DNA of 5,772 bases, taken from the NCBI GenBank assembly GCA_003497505.1, contig DNNV01000204.1:1-5772 (forward strand), given 5' to 3'. Made by a program: the position numbers and the translations under genes. Below, piece by piece: positions 1-4,729 of this stretch (position 1 is its first letter; each line of letters starts with the position of its first letter). The notes under the pieces are model-generated. The model saw nothing but the letters and a program-made list of their open reading frames with translations, was not told where the DNA came from and made no database searches. The DNA is from Clostridiales bacterium. GTDB lineage: Bacteria; Bacillota; Clostridia; Tissierellales; Sedimentibacteraceae.

Positions 1-36
1 CGATCTATTTTGAAAAACTAGGATAGGAGAAAAAAT

Positions 37-1203
37 ATGATATTTGGAGTATTAAAGGATATAAAAGAAGGAGAAAACAGAGTCATAGTTACTCCTCTTG
101 AGGCTGCCACAATCGCTGCAGACGGTCATAAGGTTCTCGCCCAAAGAGACTGCGGAGCAGGAAGTGGATTCACAAACGAGCAATATATGAAGGCAGGAGC
201 AGAAATCGTGGATACCATTGAAGAAATGTACGAAAGATGCGACATGCTTGTAAAAGTCAAGGAAATAGAGGAAAGTGAATATAATCTGCTCAGGGAAAAC
301 CAGATAATAATGACATGCATACATCCTGCAGGCCATCCTGAGGAGCTTCAGGCGCTTCTTGACAAAAAGGTTGTTGCATTTACCGCAGAGGACTGCCATA
401 GATACGGTTCACCAAACTGCGAGGCTGCAGGAAAACAGGGCGCCTTGTTCGGGCTTGAATCACTTTTGACAATCAACGGCGGCAAGGGTAAGTTTGTAAG
501 CGGATTGGCTGGAGCTCCCGGTATAAACGCAGTAATAATGGGATGCGGAGTAGTAGGAAAGTCTGCTCTTCACGTTCTTTACAGCCTTGGAGCAAGAGTT
601 ACAGTACTGGATATAGATCTCTCCGTTCTCAGGGAAATAGGAGATTTGTACCATGGTCATGTGCATACCATGTTCTGTAACAAGGAAGTAATAGCAAGTC
701 TTCTGCCTCAGACAGACCTTATACTCAATTGTGTCAAATGGCCGAAGCAAAGAAAGGATTTTCTCATAGATATGGAAATGCTTAAGCTAATGGAGCCTGG
801 TTCCGTGCTCGTTGATATAAGCAACGATGATCCGGGAGCAATCGAAAGCAGCCATGAAACACATCATGACAATCCGCGCTATGTTGTAAACGGAGTTGTG
901 CATTACTGTGTAAGCAATATTCCGGGAGCAATATCGCAGTCAACATCTATTGCGTATGCTGCGGAAATGCTTCCATACATAAGAAGCATACTGAATGACG
1001 GAGTAACAGAGGCATGTGTGAAGGATGGTTTTGTTAGAAGGAGTCTGACGTCGTACAAGGGTTTTCTTACGCATGAGGAATCCAGTGCAATACAGAACAG
1101 ACCGTGGATAAGACCTGAGGATGTGCTTGGCATAGCCGACAGAAAGCTTGATTACGCTCCTGCTGCAACAACAACCCGTTCAAACAATTTTATAAAATAC
1201 TGA
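37..1203 (+). CDS. ald: Alanine dehydrogenase family protein (Ald/PNT family)
   Basis: Likely NAD-dependent L-alanine dehydrogenase, a cytoplasmic enzyme interconverting L-alanine and pyruvate plus ammonium. The 388 residues align by eye along the whole family. The N-terminal domain has Arg15, the KVK segment with Lys75, and His96 in CIHPAG, matching the family's substrate-binding Arg and Lys and catalytic His. A Rossmann domain follows with GCGVVG at 169-174 and an acidic strand end at Asp192 (VTVLDID). Asp264 in SNDDPG fits the catalytic Asp, and VHYCVSNIPGA at 288-298 is a family hallmark. The start is supported by AGGAG at 25-29, 7 bases upstream. It differs from textbook Ald: the usual PMSEVAGRL-type segment is SPNCEAAGKQGA, and the C-terminus runs roughly 15-20 residues past the usual ~370. 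A related opine or amino-acid dehydrogenase of the same superfamily is the main alternative. The upstream gene lies outside the window. Confidence 0.8.
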   Translation: MIFGVLKDIKEGENRVIVTPLEAATIAADGHKVLAQRDCGAGSGFTNEQYMKAGAEIVDTIEEMYERCDMLVKVKEIEESEYNLLRENQIIMTCIHPAGHPEELQALLDKKVVAFTAEDCHRYGSPNCEAAGKQGALFGLESLLTINGGKGKFVSGLAGAPGINAVIMGCGVVGKSALHVLYSLGARVTVLDIDLSVLREIGDLYHGHVHTMFCNKEVIASLLPQTDLILNCVKWPKQRKDFLIDMEMLKLMEPGSVLVDISNDDPGAIESSHETHHDNPRYVVNGVVHYCVSNIPGAISQSTSIAYAAEMLPYIRSILNDGVTEACVKDGFVRRSLTSYKGFLTHEESSAIQNRPWIRPEDVLGIADRKLDYAPAATTTRSNNFIKY

Positions 1204-1327
1204 TATTTCTAATCTTGCCCAAATACCTATAATTGCGTGATTTCTATATAAATAAGGACAAGAGTAAATAAAGTGCATAGAATAATATGAGCTGAAATAT
1301 GCTCTATTTTTTTTAGGGAGAAATAAT
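1204..1327 (+). promoter_or_regulatory. Spacer / 5' leader ahead of the holin-amidase cassette
   Basis: This 124-base AT-rich spacer separates the dehydrogenase from the lysis cassette. A TATAAT hexamer lies at 1228-1233, but the hexamer 17 bases upstream (ATTTCT) is a poor -35, so a promoter here is only a weak candidate. If it is used, the holin mRNA would carry a leader of about 90 bases containing the hairpin described in the next entry. The holin ribosome binding site AGGGAG at 1315-1320 begins immediately after the T run, 7 bases before the ATG. Confidence 0.35.
1284..1314 (+). terminator. Terminator-like hairpin with 8-T run, possible attenuator
   Basis: GAGC (1289-1292) pairs with GCTC (1301-1304) across an 8-base loop. 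The stem extends through AATA (1284-1287) with TATT (1305-1308) if T1288 is bulged. A run of eight T follows at 1307-1314. The stem is short, so strength is moderate. It is the only terminator candidate after the dehydrogenase gene, but it abuts the holin ribosome binding site. A competing pairing exists between GCATA (1275-1279) and TATGC (1298-1302), which would disrupt the terminator stem. It can therefore be read as a plain terminator or as an attenuator; the sequence does not decide. Confidence 0.5.
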
Positions 1328-1759
1328 ATGGAAAATATAAATATAGATAAGGTCGGAATTTTGGGAGTGTTAGGCATAATAGGAAGCATAACGGCACACT
1401 TGATGGGTGGATGGGACATGGCACTTCAGACCCTGCTGCTGTTCATGGCTGTTGACTATATAACTGGAGTGATTGTAGCAGCAGTCTTCAAAAAGTCTCC
1501 AAAATCAGAAATGGGTGCATTGGACAGCAAGGCAGGCTGGAAGGGGCTGCTGAAAAAGGGCGTAACACTTTTAATTGTTCTGGTTTCCGCTCAGCTTGAC
1601 AGAATAACGGGAACAGAAGTTATCAGAGATACAGTAATTATTGCCTATATAGTAAATGAAGCAATAAGTATAATTGAAAATGCAGGTCTTATGGGTGTTC
1701 CAATACCTGATATAATAAGAAGGGCCATAGAAGTGCTTGTGAAAAAAGACGGTGATTAA
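1328..1759 (+). CDS. Phage-type holin, TcdE / holin-4 family
   Basis: Small membrane protein of 143 residues resembling the holin family that includes clostridial TcdE and Bacillus phage-type holins. Such proteins form pores in the cytoplasmic membrane that let a leaderless endolysin reach the wall or, for TcdE, assist toxin release. Hydrophobic segments fall at about residues 9-27, 33-54, 77-91 and 99-118. Family features visible are the DYITG motif at 43-47, the basic loop with KAGWKGLLKK at 68-77, and the C-terminal NEAISIIEN...MGVPIP block at 110-127. The tail is charged and short (VKKDGD). The ribosome binding site AGGGAG is 7 bases upstream of the ATG. The amidase gene starts 2 bases after the stop, so the two are surely co-transcribed and probably translationally coupled. 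No toxin gene or other phage gene is seen nearby. Confidence 0.88.
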   Translation: MENINIDKVGILGVLGIIGSITAHLMGGWDMALQTLLLFMAVDYITGVIVAAVFKKSPKSEMGALDSKAGWKGLLKKGVTLLIVLVSAQLDRITGTEVIRDTVIIAYIVNEAISIIENAGLMGVPIPDIIRRAIEVLVKKDGD

Positions 1760-1761
1760 TA

Positions 1762-2442
1762 ATGCTGCTTAAAGACGGAATAGTCACTCAGCTGGATGGG
1801 ATAAGCATAATTCAGCACCTGATACCTGTTTCAAATAAGCTTGCAAGGCCTCAATATCCTATGAGGCCTGAATATATCACAATCCACAACACAGGCAATC
1901 CCGGCGCATCGGCACTGGCCAATTCGATATATGTAGATACGGTAGACAGCAATAAGAGCTGGCACTTTACCGTGGGACCCGGAGAGGTGTACCAGGAACT
2001 TCCGATTACAGAGTCGGCGTGGCATGCTGGAGACGGAGCCCAGGGAGATGGAAACAGAAAAAGTATAGGAATTGAAATTGCTGAGGTTAACGGAGCCGAA
2101 GAAACATCAATAAAATTTGTCGCTCAGTTAATAAGAGCCACAGGAATAAGCACAGACAATATCGTTCCTCACCGCCACTGGAGCGGAAAATTATGCCCGA
2201 GGCTAATATTGACTCACTGGGATAAATTTATAGAGGATATCAAGAGAGAAGTTGATTCTATGGATGTATATGAAGTAAAGAGATACAGAAACATTTCGGA
2301 TATTCCGGAATTTTATCGGGAGTATATTAAAAAATGGATAGCTGCTGGATATGTTAAAGGAAGCTCAGACGGTTCGCTGAATTTCACCGAGGATATGATA
2401 AGATGCCTCATAATAGCAGAGAGAATGCAGCAGGGTAAGTAA
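1762..2442 (+). CDS. N-acetylmuramoyl-L-alanine amidase (endolysin, Amidase_2) with SLH-like C-terminal segment
   Basis: Peptidoglycan amidase that would cleave the bond between N-acetylmuramic acid and L-alanine. The catalytic domain spans about residues 20-165. ITIHNTG supplies zinc ligand His42, HRHWSGKLCP supplies His137 and Cys145, and IGIEI contains Glu105, the usual acidic active-site residue. SWHFTV (66-71) and WHAGDG (87-92) are typical of phage and CwlA-like amidases. Residues about 174-222 resemble one SLH-type repeat (IKKWIAAGYVKGSSDG, then a LxFTEDMIR segment), a tail common in clostridial endolysins and probably used for wall binding or targeting. No signal peptide is present, which fits export or release through the holin encoded just upstream. 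The ribosome binding site is poor (GGTGAT at 1751-1756), suggesting coupling to holin translation. The first 13 residues or so precede the point where many relatives begin (near ISIIQHLIP), but no standard start codon is available there. Confidence 0.92.
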   Translation: MLLKDGIVTQLDGISIIQHLIPVSNKLARPQYPMRPEYITIHNTGNPGASALANSIYVDTVDSNKSWHFTVGPGEVYQELPITESAWHAGDGAQGDGNRKSIGIEIAEVNGAEETSIKFVAQLIRATGISTDNIVPHRHWSGKLCPRLILTHWDKFIEDIKREVDSMDVYEVKRYRNISDIPEFYREYIKKWIAAGYVKGSSDGSLNFTEDMIRCLIIAERMQQGK

Positions 2443-2452
2443 GAGTGAAGGT

Positions 2453-2485
2453 AAAATATCCGGGTATTGTTCCCGGATATTTTAT
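2453..2485 (+). terminator. Strong intrinsic terminator after the lysis cassette
   Basis: A perfect 12-bp inverted repeat, AAAATATCCGGG (2453-2464) and CCCGGATATTTT (2472-2483), encloses a 7-base loop. The T-rich end forms the tail, and the A-rich 5' arm would allow function on the opposite strand as well. It starts 10 bases after the amidase stop and separates the cassette from prmA. Confidence 0.9.
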
Positions 2486-2496
2486 AATATGAATTA

Positions 2497-2525
2497 TTGA
2501 AAATAATCTTAAGATACTATATAAT
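2497..2525 (+). promoter_or_regulatory. Vegetative (SigA-type) promoter for prmA-rsmE
   Basis: TTGAAA at 2497-2502 and TATAAT at 2520-2525 are separated by exactly 17 bases, close to the housekeeping consensus (5/6 and 6/6). Transcription would begin near 2532, giving a 5' untranslated region of about 44 bases. It lies just after the upstream terminator, so prmA-rsmE looks like an independent unit. Confidence 0.82.
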
Positions 2526-2575
2526 AATCATCGTATTGAAAAATGTAAGCTGAATTATACAGCAACGGAGGAAAA

Positions 2576-3550
2576 ATGAACTGGACCGAGGTTTCCATAT
2601 ATACGACCACCAATGGAATTGAAATAATAAACGGAGCATTGATAAGGCTTGGAATCAATGATGCTGTCATTGAGGACGCAAGTGTGTTTGATGACTTTCT
2701 TAACAATGATACCCTGAACTGGGATTACTATGACGAAGAACTTTCAAAGATGAAGGACAGCGAAAGCTGCATCAAGGTATACCTGGCTGATAACAATCAG
2801 GGAAAGGAATTGCTGAAAAATATATATGAGTTTACAGAGAATTTAAAAAGTGAATACGAGGATGTTGATTTTGGCAGGCTTAAAATAGAAACGGCAACAT
2901 TGAATGACGAGGACTGGGCCAACAATTGGAAACAGTATTTCAAGCCCTTTACAGTATCTGATAAAATCATTATCAAGCCATCATGGGAGGAGCTTGCGAA
3001 GCCGGAGGACGGAAAAATTGTCCTTGAAATAGACCCAGGAATGAGCTTCGGAACAGGGCAGCATCACACCACACGCCTGTGCATTGAACAAATTATAAAG
3101 CATATAGAAAAGGATTCAGAGGTTCTTGATATGGGCTGCGGCAGCGGTATATTGTCCATAGCGTCAATATTGCTGGGTGCACACAGGATAACAGGTGTTG
3201 ACATTGATGAAAATTCAGTGAGAATATCAAAAGAAAATGCATGCTTAAACAATATAAAAGAAGAAGACTTCACCATATTCTGCGGAGATGTAACGTCTGA
3301 TGAAAAATTGCAGTCAGACATAGGCTTCGATAAATACGACATGATTGCCGTAAATATCATTGCCCAGATTATAATGGGCATGAGTTTCACATTCCCGAAG
3401 TTTCTGAAAAAAGGCGGGCTTGTTATTGCATCCGGTATAATTACAAAATATGTGGATGATGTTGTTGACAACTTTAAAGCGCTCGGATTTGAAATCATAG
3501 AAATAAACAATAGTGAGGAATGGGTAAGCATAACGGCTAAATTAAAATAG
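2576..3550 (+). CDS. prmA: Ribosomal protein L11 methyltransferase PrmA
   Basis: SAM-dependent methyltransferase that, in characterised bacteria, methylates lysines and the N-terminus of ribosomal protein L11. The 324 residues match the usual firmicute length of about 310-320. The N-terminal substrate-recognition domain (about 1-100) starts with MNWTEV. The linker carries the EDWANNWKQYFKP block (112-124). The catalytic domain includes IDPGMSFGTGQHHTTRLC (152-169), SAM-binding motif I VLDMGCGSGILS (183-194), the acidic motif GVDID (207-211), and VNIIAQII (259-266), matching the family's NILA-type active-site segment. The ribosome binding site GGAGG (2567-2571) is only 4 bases from the ATG, close but usable. 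rsmE follows after 10 bases. In many Firmicutes prmA sits behind dnaJ; here it has its own promoter, and a lysis cassette lies upstream. Confidence 0.96.
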   Translation: MNWTEVSIYTTTNGIEIINGALIRLGINDAVIEDASVFDDFLNNDTLNWDYYDEELSKMKDSESCIKVYLADNNQGKELLKNIYEFTENLKSEYEDVDFGRLKIETATLNDEDWANNWKQYFKPFTVSDKIIIKPSWEELAKPEDGKIVLEIDPGMSFGTGQHHTTRLCIEQIIKHIEKDSEVLDMGCGSGILSIASILLGAHRITGVDIDENSVRISKENACLNNIKEEDFTIFCGDVTSDEKLQSDIGFDKYDMIAVNIIAQIIMGMSFTFPKFLKKGGLVIASGIITKYVDDVVDNFKALGFEIIEINNSEEWVSITAKLK

Positions 3551-3560
3551 TGAGGTAGAA

Positions 3561-4298
3561 ATGTTCAGATATTTTTGTGCTGATGATAAAATAGAGAGTA
3601 GCATAGTAAGAATTACAGGCGGAGATGCCAGACATCTGAAAACAATACTGCGGGCTGAAGCAGGCGATGTGATTTCCGTAGTAACCGAAAGTCGTGAATA
3701 TACTGCGGAGATTACGGAGATAAACAAGGAAGATATCATTTGTGAGATTTCCGGGGAAATAGACAGAAATAATGAAACTGAAATAACAGTTACTTTGTGT
3801 CAGGGTATTCCTAAGCAGACAAAAATGGAAACAATAATTCAGCAGAATGTGGAGCTGGGCGTGAAAAGCTTCATACCTCTAATAACGGAAAGGACTGTCG
3901 TGAAGCTTAACGACAAGGACAGAGAGCAGAAAAAACTCGACAGATGGCGCAAAATAGCAAAGGAGTCATCTAAGCAAAGCAAAAGAAATATAGTCCCGGA
4001 GATTGAGGACATAATAACTGTCAGGGAGCTTGTTGAGAGACTGAGGAAAGAAGATGCACAGATTATAGTTCCATACGAGCTGGAGGACATGAAAACACTG
4101 AAAGAAGTATTGTCACAGCCAAAGCAGAGATATTATGTGATAATAGGACCGGAGGGCGGATTTGACATAAAGGAAATAGAGATGCTCAAAGAAGCAGGGG
4201 CACATATAGTTACCCTGGGGAAAAGGATTCTGAGAACAGAAACCGCAGGGCTGGTAGCCTCTTCCGTAATAATGTATGCATGTGATGAAATGATTTAA
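3561..4298 (+). CDS. rsmE: 16S rRNA (uracil-1498-N3)-methyltransferase RsmE
   Basis: SPOUT-class methyltransferase that makes m3U1498 in 16S rRNA near the decoding centre of the 30S subunit. The 245 residues are full length. The N-terminal PUA-like RNA-binding domain begins MFRYF and contains HLKTILR (25-31). Family blocks follow: QGIPKQTKMETIIQQ (81-95), VELGV (97-101) and RWRKIAKESSKQSKR (128-142). The trefoil-knot SAM site has IIGPEGGF (194-201) and LGKRILRTETA (219-229). The ribosome binding site GAGG (3552-3555) is 5 bases from the ATG. It is co-transcribed with prmA across a 10-base gap, a pairing conserved in Firmicutes, and its stop codon lies inside the 5' arm of the operon terminator. 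Confidence 0.96.
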   Translation: MFRYFCADDKIESSIVRITGGDARHLKTILRAEAGDVISVVTESREYTAEITEINKEDIICEISGEIDRNNETEITVTLCQGIPKQTKMETIIQQNVELGVKSFIPLITERTVVKLNDKDREQKKLDRWRKIAKESSKQSKRNIVPEIEDIITVRELVERLRKEDAQIIVPYELEDMKTLKEVLSQPKQRYYVIIGPEGGFDIKEIEMLKEAGAHIVTLGKRILRTETAGLVASSVIMYACDEMI

Positions 4299-4320
4299 AA
4301 CTGCCGAAAGGCAGTTTTTT
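4297..4320 (+). terminator. Intrinsic terminator of the prmA-rsmE operon
   Basis: AAAACTGCC (4297-4305) pairs perfectly with GGCAGTTTT (4310-4318) around a GAAA tetraloop (4306-4309). The T run continues to 4320. The 5' arm begins within the rsmE stop codon, so the operon ends abruptly here. Confidence 0.93.
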
Positions 4321-4321
4321 G

Positions 4322-4338
4322 TATGCCCTTTATGCCCT
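4322..4338 (+). repeat. Tandem direct repeat TATGCCCT x2
   Basis: TATGCCCT occurs at 4322-4329 and again at 4331-4338, separated by one T. It lies directly between the rsmE terminator and the structured repeats. The second copy overlaps the left arm of an imperfect inverted repeat (4330-4337 with 4575-4582), so it may mark the edge of the repeat element or a duplication at its boundary. Confidence 0.5.
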
Positions 4339-4446
4339 AACCCAATTTCTTCGACTGTAAGGAGAAAGAAATTGATGGTAGGTCAAACGCACAAAATTCC
4401 TAATTTATGCGACGTAGGAGCAAATAAATTAGTGAATTTTCCTGCG
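4339..4446 (+). ncRNA. Structured repeat, copy A (two-hairpin RNA-like unit)
   Basis: Copy A of a 108-base tandem unit starting AACCC. Hairpin 1 pairs 4343-4351 with 4366-4374 (9 bp) around a 14-base loop that starts CGAC. A conserved single-stranded linker follows, GGTAGGTCAA at 4377-4386. Hairpin 2 pairs 4393-4408 with 4424-4440, 16 bp with only T4433 bulged, and is closed further out by CGCA (4388-4391) with TGCG (4443-4446). The apical loop is 15 bases. I recall similar repeats scattered in clostridial genomes but cannot name an established RNA family. Function unknown; a repeat without an RNA function is the alternative. Confidence 0.6.
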
Positions 4447-4557
4447 AACCCCGTTTTTTCGACCGACAGGGAGAAAAAAATGGCGGTAGGTCAACCGCAA
4501 CGAGTTCCAGATTTGCATGAGCGGCAGCGAATTAGCAAATATGTGAACGAGACTGTG
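4447..4557 (+). ncRNA. Structured repeat, copy B (diverged but same fold)
   Basis: Copy B begins AACCC exactly 108 bases after copy A and keeps TTCGAC (4458-4463), GGTAGGTCAA (4485-4494) and CGCA (4496-4499) at the same 108-base offset. Hairpin 1 pairs 4451-4459 with 4475-4483, including one G-T wobble. Hairpin 2 pairs 4504-4516 with 4535-4548, with T4544 bulged exactly as in copy A and one G-A mismatch. CGCA pairs with TGTG (4554-4557), again using a G-T wobble. The apical loop is 3 bases longer than in A. Both wobbles are valid G-U pairs only in + strand RNA, which suggests that orientation. Confidence 0.6.
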
Positions 4558-4591
4558 ATTAATATGCGCAGCAAGAGCATAACGTATTAAT
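4558..4591 (+). other. AT-rich hairpin following the tandem repeats
   Basis: ATTAATA (4558-4564) pairs with TATTAAT (4585-4591), and TGC (4565-4567) pairs with GCA (4577-4579), leaving a 5-base bulge (4580-4584). It directly continues copy B and may be the third helix of the element. Part of it competes with the flanking inverted repeat at 4575-4582, so only one of the two pairings could form at a time. No T run follows, so it is not an obvious terminator. Confidence 0.4.
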
Positions 4592-4664
4592 TATTAATTA
4601 TGTCATATATTTATAATATAAAGAAAAATTGATTGAAAATTAAAATTTTTAGGAAAAATAAAGG
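4592..4664. other. AT-rich spacer with no gene
   Basis: This stretch between the repeat element and the transporter promoter is almost entirely A and T. A TATAAT occurs at 4612-4617 but has no convincing -35 at the right distance. Short A/T inverted repeats around 4635-4650 are expected by chance at this composition. I see no ORF, RNA gene or operator here. Confidence 0.5.
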
Positions 4665-4693
4665 AAGACAAATTTAAATAAATGAGTTATAAT
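4665..4693 (+). promoter_or_regulatory. Probable SigA-type promoter for the symporter gene
   Basis: TATAAT at 4688-4693 lies 17 bases after AAGACA (4665-4670), which matches 4 of 6 bases of the -35 consensus. Transcription would begin near 4700 and give a leader of about 30 bases before the ATG at 4730. The position suggests the transporter is transcribed on its own, separately from the repeat element. Confidence 0.6.
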
Positions 4694-4729
4694 GTTTTAA
4701 GGTATATGAAAAATAAGGAGGATTTAAGA

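Larger units (their letters stand above)
4330..4582 (+). repeat. Whole structured repeat element with imperfect flanking inverted repeats
   Basis: TTATGCCC (4330-4337) and GAGCATAA (4575-4582) are inverted repeats with 7 of 8 positions matching, enclosing both tandem copies and the third hairpin. They could be terminal repeats of a small non-autonomous mobile element or a closing helix of one large RNA. No transposase or clear target-site duplication is visible. The match is short, so this boundary is tentative. Confidence 0.4.

Noticed and set aside
52..1133. Several reverse-strand ORFs under the dehydrogenase gene
   Set aside because: All are antisense to a well-supported family protein, and their cysteine- and serine-rich translations show no domain.
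1228..1233. Definite promoter for the holin gene at TATAAT
   Set aside because: The -10 match is good, but no acceptable -35 or extended -10 accompanies it, so it is kept only as a weak candidate.
1328..2442. Full prophage or toxin locus
   Set aside because: Only the holin and amidase are present. The flanking genes are metabolic and ribosome-modification genes, and no integrase, attachment-site duplication, portal, tail or toxin gene is visible within the window.
3064..3531. Reverse-strand ORF of 155 codons
   Set aside because: Antisense to the SAM-binding half of prmA, whose motifs are unambiguous; the low-complexity Ser/Ile/Met-rich translation is typical of a shadow frame.
4339..4557. 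CRISPR array
   Set aside because: Only two repeat units about 108 bases apart, with the similarity spread through the unit rather than in short identical repeats separated by unique spacers; no cas genes.
4321..4729. tRNA, T-box or known riboswitch in front of the transporter
   Set aside because: No tRNA cloverleaf, no T-box AGGGTGG-type sequence, and no terminator between the hairpins and the transporter; a separate promoter lies downstream of the repeats, so they are probably not the transporter leader.
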